A stretch of DNA of 64,000 nt, taken from contig JAXLYM010000031.1 in the NCBI GenBank assembly GCA_046351455.1, forward strand, positions 1 to 64,000. The letters are read 5' to 3'. The translations under genes were made by a program, and so were the position numbers. Numbering within the stretch: the first letter of the stretch is position 1; every line of letters starts with the position of its first letter. The notes below the pieces were generated by a model. The model did not search any database. It saw only the letters and a list, made by a program, of their open reading frames with translations, and was not told the DNA's origin. This document shows, piece after piece, positions 1 through 8,816 of the stretch. This DNA is from JADJRH01 sp046351455. Lineage in GTDB: Bacteria; Myxococcota_A; Polyangia; Polyangiales; Polyangiaceae.

Positions 1-1133
1 AACGACCGATCCGTCGTCATCAGGAGCGGCGTCGTCGCGCCCTCGCCCGGCACCTTCGAGAGCGACGACGCGATCGTCATCGTGACGCCGATCCCGCGGT
101 CCGCGGCCTTGAGCAGCCCGTCCGTGATCGGGTGCGGCTTCGGCTCCGGCAGGAACGTCTCGCCGAAGCCGTTCGGCGACTTCCGCTTGCTGTCGAGCTC
201 GAACACGAAGTCGCTCTCCAGCTTGAGCCCCAGCGTCGAGAACAGCTTCTCCAGCCCCAGATCCACGTATTTGCCGTCATCCGGATCCGGCACCGGACCG
301 ACCGCGAGCAGCACGCTGCCGCCGCTCTTCGCGAACCCGACGAACCGCGCCACGTCCTCCGCGGGCACCGGCTCCGTCGGCCCCGCGATCACCAGCAGAT
401 CGCAGCCGGGCAGCTCTTCCTTCGCGCCCTCGCGCGCCGGCGGGAGCTCCAGCGTGTCGTAGTTGTTCTTGCCGAGCCGATCCTTCAGCGCCGCGAGCCC
501 GCCCTCGCCGCCCGTATCGAGCGGCTTTTCGCCGTGCCCCTTCGCGAAGCACACCTTCGGCCGGCTGCCGGTCGTCACGCTGCGGATCGCCGTCGTGAGC
601 GCCTCTTCGAGCCGAGGCCGCGTGCGCATGTCCTCGTCGTCCTCGACCGCGACGAGATCGTTCGCCGTGAGGAAGTACGGCTTGTCGCCCTTCGCCACGA
701 TGATCGCCGTGTCGGTGAGCACGCGCCCGTCGCGCGTCATCCCCTCCGAAACGCCGTATTTTTGCTGGATCGCGAGGAACTCCGCCGGGTGCCGATCCGG
801 ATCCGTCGGCTTCACGTCGAGCCGCGTCGTCTCGGCCTTGTACGCCTCCAGGAGGTGCCCGACGCTCGTCGTCAGCGGATCGCCCGCCGGCAGCATCACG
901 TACACCATGACCGGCTCTTCGAGCCCGTGCAGCGTCTGCAGCGTCGGATCGCTCAGCGTGTAGAGGCCGCCGCGCGTGACGTCCCAGCGCTTGTAGTGCC
1001 GCGACACCAGCACGTTCGCCACGACCGCGATCACCATCGCCGCGATGAGCCCGATGCTCACCGAGACCTTCTGCGCCGCGGTGCTGTTCTTCGTCACGGC
1101 GGGGCCCTTCTTCTCGTCGCGTTCGGCGCTCAT
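1..1133 (-). CDS. GldG-like ABC transporter auxiliary protein, 3' end cut by window edge
   Basis: An open frame starts at the ATG at 1133-1131 and runs off the left end with no stop, giving about 377 residues. The N-terminus is a short hydrophilic stretch followed by one membrane segment (about residues 22-45, rich in I/V/A). The rest is predicted to be extracytoplasmic and resembles the GldG / ABC-type uncharacterised transport family (DUF4350-like region, with a CFAKGHGEKPL segment followed by a Rossmann-like LLVIAGPTEPVP segment). The stop of the upstream permease overlaps this start (ATGA at 1130-1133), so the ATPase, permease and this protein form one operon. In Flavobacteria the homologues belong to the gliding-related Gld ABC transporter. 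In other phyla the substrate is unknown, so a motility role should not be assumed. The family assignment is fairly sure and the function is open. Confidence 0.8.
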   Translation of the reverse strand, partial: MSAERDEKKGPAVTKNSTAAQKVSVSIGLIAAMVIAVVANVLVSRHYKRWDVTRGGLYTLSDPTLQTLHGLEEPVMVYVMLPAGDPLTTSVGHLLEAYKAETTRLDVKPTDPDRHPAEFLAIQQKYGVSEGMTRDGRVLTDTAIIVAKGDKPYFLTANDLVAVEDDEDMRTRPRLEEALTTAIRSVTTGSRPKVCFAKGHGEKPLDTGGEGGLAALKDRLGKNNYDTLELPPAREGAKEELPGCDLLVIAGPTEPVPAEDVARFVGFAKSGGSVLLAVGPVPDPDDGKYVDLGLEKLFSTLGLKLESDFVFELDSKRKSPNGFGETFLPEPKPHPITDGLLKAADRGIGVTMTIASSLSKVPGEGATTPLLMTTDRS

Positions 1134-1876
1134 CCCCACCTCCACGCGTCCACGGCGCGCACGGTCACGAACAGCGGCAGCGCGATCAGCGTGAGGTCGA
1201 ACACCACGCGCCGCGAGTCGATGATCCCTTGCGAGAAGTCGCCCATCTGCGCCCACACCGACACGTAGCTGCAGAGGGCGTGCAGCGGCCCGTCGAGCAC
1301 GATGAACTCCCCGATGCCGAAGATGAACAGCGCGATGAGCGCCATCGCCGAGAGCACCGCCGCCACCACCTGGCTCTTCGAGAAGGCGCTCGTCATCGTC
1401 CCGATCGCGAGGTACCCCGCGCCGACGAGGAAGATCGCGAGGTAGCTCGCCGCGAGCACGCGCGTGTCGAGCTCGCCGGTCTGCCCGATGAACACCATGT
1501 AGAGCCCTGTCGGCGCCCACATCGCGACGTAGGCCACGAGCGCCGCCGCGTACTTCGCGAGCACCACGCCCGCGGATCCGACCGGCGCGGTGAGCAGCGC
1601 CTCGATCGTCCCCGAGCGCCGCTCCTCGGCGAAGAGCCGCATCGTGAGCAGCGGGCAGATGAAGATGAGCGGCATGTAGAGGAAGATCGTGCCGCCGAAG
1701 AACGCCTGCACCGGCCCCTGATCCGCCGTCAATTCCTGCTGATTCGCGTAGTGCTCCACCAGGAAGAAGAAGTGGATCCCCTGCACGAACAGGAACGCCG
1801 AGATCGCGATCCACGCGAGCGGCGTCACGAACAGCGCGAGCACCTCGCGCTTCAAGATGGCAAGGAAACCGCTCAC
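1130..1876 (-). CDS. ABC-2 type permease (GldF-like)
   Basis: This 248-residue integral membrane protein has about six hydrophobic segments, typical of ABC-2/GldF permeases. The N-terminus (FLAILKREVLALFVTPLAW) matches the usual start of the family. The internal MRLFAEERRSGTIEALLTAP stretch is the conserved cytosolic loop of ABC-2 permeases that contacts the ATPase. The start overlaps the end of the ATPase gene by 4 nt and its stop overlaps the start of the GldG-like gene, so translation is probably coupled across all three. It should form the membrane channel of the exporter encoded here. The substrate cannot be read from the sequence. Confidence 0.9.
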   Translation of the reverse strand: MSGFLAILKREVLALFVTPLAWIAISAFLFVQGIHFFFLVEHYANQQELTADQGPVQAFFGGTIFLYMPLIFICPLLTMRLFAEERRSGTIEALLTAPVGSAGVVLAKYAAALVAYVAMWAPTGLYMVFIGQTGELDTRVLAASYLAIFLVGAGYLAIGTMTSAFSKSQVVAAVLSAMALIALFIFGIGEFIVLDGPLHALCSYVSVWAQMGDFSQGIIDSRRVVFDLTLIALPLFVTVRAVDAWRWG

Positions 1877-2901
1877 GCGTCCTCCTTCTCGGGGGCGCTT
1901 TCGCCTTCGTTTTCCGGCGATTCGCTCGCTTCATCGGGAGCGTTGCCGGCCACCGTCAGCTCCGCGAACACCTGCTCCAGCGAGGCCTTCTTGATCGACA
2001 CCTCGCGCACGCCGAGCTTCGCGCCCACGAGCGCGGCGACCGCCTCCTCCGCGAGCTTGCCGGGATCGGCCTTCGGCGCGAGCTCCACCGACAGCGCGAC
2101 CGCGCCGTCCCCGTCGAGCGCTGCGTCCTCCGCGTCGGCGGTCACCTTCTTCACGCCCGGCGCCTTCTTCACGATCGAAAGCGCCTGCGCCGCCGCCCCG
2201 CGCACGACGATGCGGAGCCCGCTCGGCCGCCGCATCGCGCGGATCTCGTCGATGGAGCCCTCCGCCACGAGGCGCCCGCGGTTGATGACGACCGCGCGCG
2301 AGCACGTCGCCTCCACCTCCGACAGGATGTGCGTCGAGAGCAGCACGGTGCGGTCCTTCCCGAGCTTCTGGATCAGCGCGCGCACCTCGCGGATCTGGTT
2401 CGGATCGAGCCCCGCGGTCGGCTCGTCGAGGATGAGCAGCGGCGGCGACGCCACGAGCGCGTCCGCGAGCCCCACGCGCTGTTTGTAGCCCTTCGAGAGG
2501 TGCCCGATCATCACGTCCTCGAAGTCGTCGACGCGGGCCTCCTCCATCGCCGCGCGCACCGCCTGCTTGCGATTGCCACGCGGGACCTTCTTCAGCTCGG
2601 CCCGGAACTTCAGGTACTCGCCGACGCGCATCTCCGGGTAGAGCGGCGACATCTCCGGCATGTACCCGAGCTTTCCGCGCGCGCCGATCGAGTCCTCGGC
2701 GACGTCGATCCCGGCGACGCGCACCGTCCCGGAGGTCGCGCCGAGGAACCCCGCGAGCACGCGCAGCGTGGTGCTCTTCCCGGCGCCGTTCGGCCCCAGA
2801 AAGCCGACGATCTCCCCGGCCTGCACCGAGAACGAGACGCCGTCCACGGCCCGGAAGGCCCCGTACGACACGCTCAGCTTGTCGACCTCGATCATTTTCA
2901 T
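1873..2901 (-). CDS. ABC transporter ATP-binding protein (GldA-like)
   Basis: This is a 342-residue nucleotide-binding subunit. It has a Walker A (GPNGAGKST, about residues 38-46), a Q-loop region around GYMPEMSPLYPEM, a degenerate signature (HLSKGYKQRVGLADAL), Walker B (LLILDEPTAGLDP) and an H-loop (STHILSEVE). After the ABC domain comes a C-terminal extension of about 100 residues, as in exporters with ABC-2 permeases, ending in an acidic Glu/Ser-rich tail. It is the first gene of the minus-strand operon with the GldF- and GldG-like genes. The operon is divergent from the gene at 3069, so the 167 bp between them should hold both promoters. I saw no clear promoter boxes there. Confidence 0.92.
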   Translation of the reverse strand: MKMIEVDKLSVSYGAFRAVDGVSFSVQAGEIVGFLGPNGAGKSTTLRVLAGFLGATSGTVRVAGIDVAEDSIGARGKLGYMPEMSPLYPEMRVGEYLKFRAELKKVPRGNRKQAVRAAMEEARVDDFEDVMIGHLSKGYKQRVGLADALVASPPLLILDEPTAGLDPNQIREVRALIQKLGKDRTVLLSTHILSEVEATCSRAVVINRGRLVAEGSIDEIRAMRRPSGLRIVVRGAAAQALSIVKKAPGVKKVTADAEDAALDGDGAVALSVELAPKADPGKLAEEAVAALVGAKLGVREVSIKKASLEQVFAELTVAGNAPDEASESPENEGESAPEKEDA

Positions 2902-3068
2902 GCGGTGAGCCGGCTCCCGGAGGCCCTCGTTCGAGCGGGCGGCCTTTTAGTACAAGACCGTCGAGGACGCGAAAGCGCCCGCGTCCTACCAGGCACGAGC
3001 CCCGGCCGATCTTCCGCCGTACCCACGAAATTGCGGCGAAGCGCGCGCGATGATACTCACGGCCGCCC

Positions 3069-3536
3069 ATGGATCAGGCGCTCCTCCGCTCGTACCTCGC
3101 CACGATCTACGAGATGCCCACGCCGAACGGCGCGCTGCGGGCGTCCCTCGACGGCGAGATCGTGCAGGACACGAGCGGGCTGCCGGATCTCTTGGGCCGG
3201 CGCTTCGCGCTGCTCACGGCGTACAACCCGCGCAGCATGCTCCTGCCGCGCAAGGTGAACGAGCAGCGCCACCACGTGCTCCGCGACCTCTTGATCATCG
3301 GCGGATACCGCGTGGAGCCGGCCGTCGGCTACGAGGCGGACGCCGACAGCGTGTGGCGAGAGCCCGCGTGGCTCGTGCACCGGATGGATCGCGAGGAGGC
3401 CGTCGCGTTCGGCCGCGTCTTCCGCCAGAACACGATCGTCTTCGCCGACAACGGCCGGCCGGAGATCATCGTCACCGATCCGACGGCGGACGACATCGGC
3501 CGCACGTTCCAGGGCAACTGGCGGGTGCGGCAGTGA
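3069..3536 (+). CDS. DUF3293 family protein
   Basis: This 155-residue soluble protein resembles DUF3293: an LLTAYNPRS-type strand near residue 55, a conserved GGYRVEPAVGYEAD segment, a tryptophan/arginine-containing central part and a final FRQNTIVFADNGRPEI motif near the C-terminus, where the family usually has FGQNAIVW. The function of the family is unknown. The ATG at 3069 fits the domain start. Its stop overlaps the GTG start of the next gene (GTGA at 3533-3536), so the two are probably co-translated. It is transcribed divergently from the ABC transporter operon. Confidence 0.8.
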   Translation: MDQALLRSYLATIYEMPTPNGALRASLDGEIVQDTSGLPDLLGRRFALLTAYNPRSMLLPRKVNEQRHHVLRDLLIIGGYRVEPAVGYEADADSVWREPAWLVHRMDREEAVAFGRVFRQNTIVFADNGRPEIIVTDPTADDIGRTFQGNWRVRQ

Positions 3537-3958
3537 TCGCCGCGCGTCGCGCCGCGCCTATTTTTCTAGGGCTTTCGGCGATCGTGGTCGCCGCGTGCGG
3601 CTCGGCGAAGCGCGACGAGTGCCGCTCGCTCTCCACGCTGATGAACCAGGGAGCGGACAAGATCGACAAGGCGCAGGCGACCGCGCTGGATCCGAGCGGC
3701 CTCAAGGCCTTGGCCGACACGCTCGACAAGACCGCCACCGAGGCCGACGCCCTGAAGCTCACCGTCCCGGAGCTGGTGACGCACCGAAAGTCCTACGCCG
3801 CGCTCCTCCGCGACACCTCGAAGACGGCGCGCGAGATGGCCGCGGCCGGCGAAGCAGGCGACCGCCCGAAGGCCGAAGCCGCCGGCGACGCGATGGAGAA
3901 GATCGTCGCCGCCGAGCCGAAGCTCGTGGCCGACGTCAACAAAGCCTGCGCGGAATAA
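3533..3958 (+). CDS. small lipoprotein of unknown function
   Basis: A GTG start at 3533 overlaps the preceding stop (GTGA) and gives 141 residues. The N-terminus has two arginines, a hydrophobic core and a lipobox ending VVAAC (Cys about residue 22), so it should be a lipidated periplasmic protein. The mature part is charged and helical, rich in Ala/Lys/Asp/Glu (for example DKIDKAQATALDPSG and DTLDKTATEADALKL), and reads like a short helical bundle. I recognise no family beyond this. Similar small helical lipoproteins are common in Polyangiales. It converges on the response regulator gene, whose 3' end is 13 bp away. Confidence 0.78.
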   Translation: MIAARRAAPIFLGLSAIVVAACGSAKRDECRSLSTLMNQGADKIDKAQATALDPSGLKALADTLDKTATEADALKLTVPELVTHRKSYAALLRDTSKTAREMAAAGEAGDRPKAEAAGDAMEKIVAAEPKLVADVNKACAE

Positions 3959-3971
3959 GGGGGACGCCCCG

Positions 3972-4706
3972 TCAGGGCTCCTCGCCCTCGAAGCGATAGC
4001 CCACGCCCCGCACCGTCAGGATCCGCTTCGGCAGCGCCGGATCCTCTTCGATCTTGTTCCGGAGCTGCAGCACGAAGTTGTCGATCGTCCGCGGCGTCCC
4101 GTGGTGCCCGACGCCCCACACCTTCGCCTGGATCTGCTCGCGCGACAGCACGCGCCCGTTCGCCTCCACGAGGCAGAGCAGCACGTCGAGCTCCGTCGCG
4201 GTCATCTCGATCGCCGCGCCGTCGCGCCGCACCTCGCGCCGCGCGCGGTCGATCACGAGCTGCCCCGCGCGGAACACCTCCTCCGGCCGGGCGATCGCGT
4301 CGCGCCGCAGCACCGCCTTCACGCGCGCGAGCAGCTCCGCGAGCCCGAACGGCTTCGTCACGTAGTCCTCGGCCCCGAGGTCGAGCCCCGTCACCTTGTC
4401 CGTCTCGGCGCCGCGCGCGCTGAGCAGGATGATCGGCACCGTCCGCCGCTCCGCCCGGAGCTGCCGCAGCACCTCCAGCCCGTTGAGCCGCGGCAGCATG
4501 ATGTCGAGGATCACCAAGTCGACCCCCGGCTCCCGCGCGAACCCGAGCCCGGTCTCCCCGTCGTTCGCGACGACGACGCGGAACCCCTCGGCCTTGAGGT
4601 TCAGCTCCAGCCCCATCGCGATCGACGCGTCGTCCTCGACGAGCACGATCGTCCGCTTGTGTCCGACCTGCGGCCGCCCGTCGCTGACCGTCTCCCCGAG
4701 CGTCAC
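3972..4706 (-). CDS. OmpR/PhoB-family response regulator
   Basis: This 244-residue protein has an N-terminal receiver (about residues 18-135). It carries an acidic pair (VEDD), the phospho-acceptor Asp in VILDIMLPRLNG (about D68), the switch Ser in ILLSARG and the conserved Lys in YVTKPFG. A C-terminal winged-helix Trans_reg_C domain follows (ELDVLLCLVEANGRVLSREQ, then VRGVGYRFEGEEP). Its start overlaps the stop of the histidine kinase gene by 4 nt, so the two form a cognate pair. They share an operon with thymidine phosphorylase upstream. No target genes can be named from the sequence. Confidence 0.95.
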   Translation of the reverse strand: MTLGETVSDGRPQVGHKRTIVLVEDDASIAMGLELNLKAEGFRVVVANDGETGLGFAREPGVDLVILDIMLPRLNGLEVLRQLRAERRTVPIILLSARGAETDKVTGLDLGAEDYVTKPFGLAELLARVKAVLRRDAIARPEEVFRAGQLVIDRARREVRRDGAAIEMTATELDVLLCLVEANGRVLSREQIQAKVWGVGHHGTPRTIDNFVLQLRNKIEEDPALPKRILTVRGVGYRFEGEEP

Positions 4707-5772
4707 TGGCCCTTCTCCTCACCGAGAGCAGCCTTCGGAGCCGAGCTCGTCCGCACCACCGCCGCCCTTTTTTCTCGGGCTTCCTTGGGCACCTCGGTTG
4801 GGAGCAGCACGGTGAACGCGCTGCCCTTCCCCGGCTCGCTGTCGACCTCGATCTTGCCTTTGTGCGCCTTCACGATGTGCTGCACGATCGCGAGCCCGAG
4901 CCCGGATCCCTCCTGCTGTCGCGCGAGCAGATCGTCCACGCGGTAGAAGCGGTCGAAGATGCGCTTGTGCTCGTGCTGCGCGATGCCGACGCCGTAGTCC
5001 TTCACGGTGACGGCGACGCCCGTCGCTCTGTCGCGCGCCTCGATCACGACGTCGACGCGGCTCATCGACCCGTATTTGTAAGCGTTCGACAAGAGGTTCA
5101 CGAAGACGTCCACCATAGCGGCCCGGTCGCACCACACGACGGGAATTTCGCCGCGCACGTCCTTTCTCACCACCATGCGCCCGGTGCGCGTCGGCTCGAA
5201 GGTGACGAGCGACTCTTCCACGATGTCGTCGAGCCGCTCCTCGCGCATCTCGTACACGCGCCGCCCGCTCTCCATGCGCCCCCAGTCGAGCAGCCGATCG
5301 ATGAGCCCTTGCAGCCGGTGGCTCTCCCGCCCGAGCGCGTCGATGCACACCTTCACGGTCTCGGGATCGTCGTGCCGCAGCTCCAAGGTCTCCGTGAACA
5401 TGCGGATCGACGTGAGCGGCGTGCGGAGCTCGTGGCTGACCTTCGACACGAAATCGAGCTGAAGCTCCGACAATTTGCGCTGCTGCCGCACGAACACCCA
5501 GACGAGGACCGTCCCGGTGGCGAGCGTCACGCAGAAGATGAGCACCAGGATCCCGAGGAGGATGTTGCCCACCTCCCCGCGCAGCAGCAGGAACACGCCG
5601 ACGCCCGAGAGGAACGACGCGGGCAGGATGACGAGCGTGACGAGGAGCCGGACGATCCGCTGGTAGCCGCGCTCCTGCGCGTGCCGCTCGGCGCGCCCTT
5701 TCATGACGAGCACCCAGCTCGACGGCTCTTTCTCTTTGACCTTCGGCGCGGGTGCGGGGAGGGCGGGAGCGC

Positions 5773-5776
<4 letters not shown>
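4703..5776 (-). CDS. membrane sensor histidine kinase
   Basis: The ATG at 5776 gives 357 residues. It overlaps the stop of deoA (ATGA), which argues for this start rather than the much longer open frame upstream. Two membrane segments (about residues 41-65 and 71-96) are separated by only a few residues, so there is almost no periplasmic sensor loop. The input is probably sensed in the membrane or cytosol. HisKA has the H-box VSHELRTPLTS (His about 115). HATPase_c has the N-box VNLLSNAYKYG, the G1 box DYGVGI and the G2 box GSGLGLAI. The very short sensor region and the pairing with the overlapping response regulator are the main clues to its role. Confidence 0.94.
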
Positions 5777-7095
<1,319 letters not shown>

Positions 7096-7392
7096 AGCAG
7101 AGCCGCCGCACCCGCCGTCCGCGCAAGATGCCGCCCGGACGTTTGCGGTCCTGGCGCAAGAGGGACGCCGCCGATGCACGCCTTGCGGAGCGCCGCCGTC
7201 GCCGAAACGCCTCGAAGCGCGCCGGCCCGGGGAAACCTGCCCCAATGGTTGCGCGGATCGCGGCGGATCGGCCGGGCGGTGCGAGGGATCCTGCGGCGAA
7301 ATGGCGGAGGTGCAGACGGTGCGTGCGCGCGGTTGCAGCGGCACGCCGGGTGCTATGACGAAGCCGTTCGGAGCCGCCCTTTCGGAGACGGA

Positions 7393-7920
7393 ATGCCTCT
7401 CGACGACTACCTGCACGCCCACCCGATCCTGCTCGTGCTCGCCTCGTTGGCGGGCGCGGGAGCGGTCCTCGTGTGGCGCTTCCGTGAGACAGCGACGCCG
7501 GTCACGGCCCGCAAGATCGTGGTCCCGCCGCTCGGGATGAGCACGGGTTTCTGCATGTTCCTGGCGCCGCAGACGCGCGTCCCGTTCCTCTGGGCGGTGG
7601 TCTCGTTGTTGGTGGGCGCGCTCGTCTTCTCGATCCCGATGGCGCGCACGTCGCGTCTGACCCGCAAGGGTGACGGCATCGTGATGGAGCGTTCGCGCGC
7701 GTTCCTGTGGATCCTGCTCGGCCTCGTGATCGCGAGGTTCGCGTTGCGCGCCTACGTGGAGCAGTACGTGACCCCGGTACAAACCGGCGCCCTCTTCTAC
7801 CTGCTCGCCTTCGGCATGATCGCGAGGTGGCGCTTCTCGATGCTGCTGCAGTACCTTCGTTTGCAGAGAGAGCCGGTGGTACCGCCGATCGTGACGCCGG
7901 AGATCGCCCCCTCGGAGTGA
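7393..7920 (+). CDS. CcdC-like integral membrane protein (DUF1453)
   Basis: An ATG at 7393 preceded by a GGAGACGG-type ribosome site gives 175 residues. There are about four membrane segments (near residues 10-28, 50-65, 68-82 and 100-155). The middle part resembles the CcdC/DUF1453 family: a PVTARKIVVPPLGMSTG segment, a short basic cytosolic turn and a final FGMIARWRFSMLLQYLRL helix. CcdC in Bacillus is named from its place in a cytochrome c maturation locus, but its molecular role is unknown. No cytochrome maturation genes lie near here. The gene stands alone in the plus direction, 297 bp after the divergent deoA gene. I see no RNA gene or repeat in that gap. Confidence 0.75.
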   Translation: MPLDDYLHAHPILLVLASLAGAGAVLVWRFRETATPVTARKIVVPPLGMSTGFCMFLAPQTRVPFLWAVVSLLVGALVFSIPMARTSRLTRKGDGIVMERSRAFLWILLGLVIARFALRAYVEQYVTPVQTGALFYLLAFGMIARWRFSMLLQYLRLQREPVVPPIVTPEIAPSE

Positions 7921-8010
7921 GTTGCCCCCCACGGCGCTCCTCGCTTCGCTCGTCGCGCCCGCGCCCCCCAATCGTCGTGCTCGCTTCGCTGCGCGCGCCG
8001 AGGGGGGCGC
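7921..8010. repeat. GC-rich interspersed intergenic repeat (copy 1)
   Basis: The gap between two plus-strand genes is filled by a C-run/G-run stem (GCCCCCC near 7923 against GGGGGGC near 8001-8008). Inside it, 7980-7999 (tgctcgcttcgctgcgcgcg) is the exact reverse complement of part of the repeat copy near 50518-50537. It may act as a terminator-like hairpin or be a remnant of an interspersed element. Confidence 0.5.
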
Positions 8011-8029
8011 ACGTCGTATGCTGCGGGCC

Positions 8030-8677
8030 ATGCAGCAACATCGCTTCTCGTATCTCGCTTCGTTTCTGGTGATTCCATCCATGCTCGTCGCGCTCGCGGC
8101 GTGCGGAGACGGCGGCTCCGGCAGCGGCGGAGGGGGCGCCTCTGCGACGGGCGGCAGCGGCGGCACGACCACGAGCACGACGCAGAAGGAGCCGAAGCTC
8201 CATCGTGCGACCGCGACGGCGTGCACGGCGGACCGCCCGCCGGGCATCACGGACGCGACGGGCGGGACCTGCGCGAACGACGTCGACTGCACCGAAGGCA
8301 CGAACGGCCGATGCCACCAGACCCTCAACGACCCGCCCTTTTGCTCCTACGATGAGTGCCAGTCCGACACCGACTGTGGAGTGGCCGCCTGCGAGTGCCG
8401 CAACCCTGCCAAGCTCGACGCCAACGTCTGTGTCCACGGCAACTGCGTGACCGACGCCGATTGCAACGGAGGTTATTGCTCCCCGAGCGCCGTGACGCTG
8501 GACCCCTACTGTTCTCTGGATATCCCGATCGGCAGCGTCGGTTATTACTGCCACTCCGCCGCCGACGAGTGCGTGGACGACGCCGACTGCTCCCAGGGAA
8601 CAGGCAGCTTCCCAGGGTGCATGTTCGACGCGGACAAGGGCCATTGGGCGTGCCGGGAGATCCTCTGTGTGAATTGA
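8030..8677 (+). CDS. cysteine-rich lipoprotein
   Basis: The ATG at 8030 gives 215 residues; an in-frame ATG at 8018 is possible. A signal peptide with lipobox ALAAC (Cys about 25) is followed by a flexible Gly/Ser/Thr linker. The mature part has about 18 cysteines in repeated short D-x-D-C elements (CANDVDCTEGTNGRC, DECQSDTDCG, CVTDADCNGGYC, ADECVDDADC). This is the pattern of the myxobacterial disulphide-rich repeat found in many secreted and surface proteins, probably with acidic Ca-binding loops. It is likely a surface-anchored lipoprotein. No enzymatic domain is visible. The next gene starts about 140 bp downstream. Confidence 0.82.
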   Translation: MQQHRFSYLASFLVIPSMLVALAACGDGGSGSGGGGASATGGSGGTTTSTTQKEPKLHRATATACTADRPPGITDATGGTCANDVDCTEGTNGRCHQTLNDPPFCSYDECQSDTDCGVAACECRNPAKLDANVCVHGNCVTDADCNGGYCSPSAVTLDPYCSLDIPIGSVGYYCHSAADECVDDADCSQGTGSFPGCMFDADKGHWACREILCVN

Positions 8678-8770
8678 GGCGGGCAGATCGCGCCGCCGAG
8701 AAGAGCCACGAGACCGCCCCCGCCTCCAAGTAGGCCTCCCCCAACAGACCTCCTCCGTAGCCCGCGGCCG

Positions 8771-8807
8771 TTACGCCGAGATGGACGGATCCAGCGTCGT
8801 GGCGTAA
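8771..8807. promoter_or_regulatory. inverted repeat just upstream of the defence operon
   Basis: A perfect 7-bp inverted repeat, TTACGCC at 8771-8777 and GGCGTAA at 8801-8807, lies 9 bp before the ATG of the first gene of the defence operon, close to its GGGGAG ribosome site. Position and symmetry suggest an operator or an RNA hairpin that could mask the ribosome site. The 23-bp spacer makes a dimeric operator of ordinary type less certain. Confidence 0.35.
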
Positions 8808-8816
8808 GGGGAGCGC

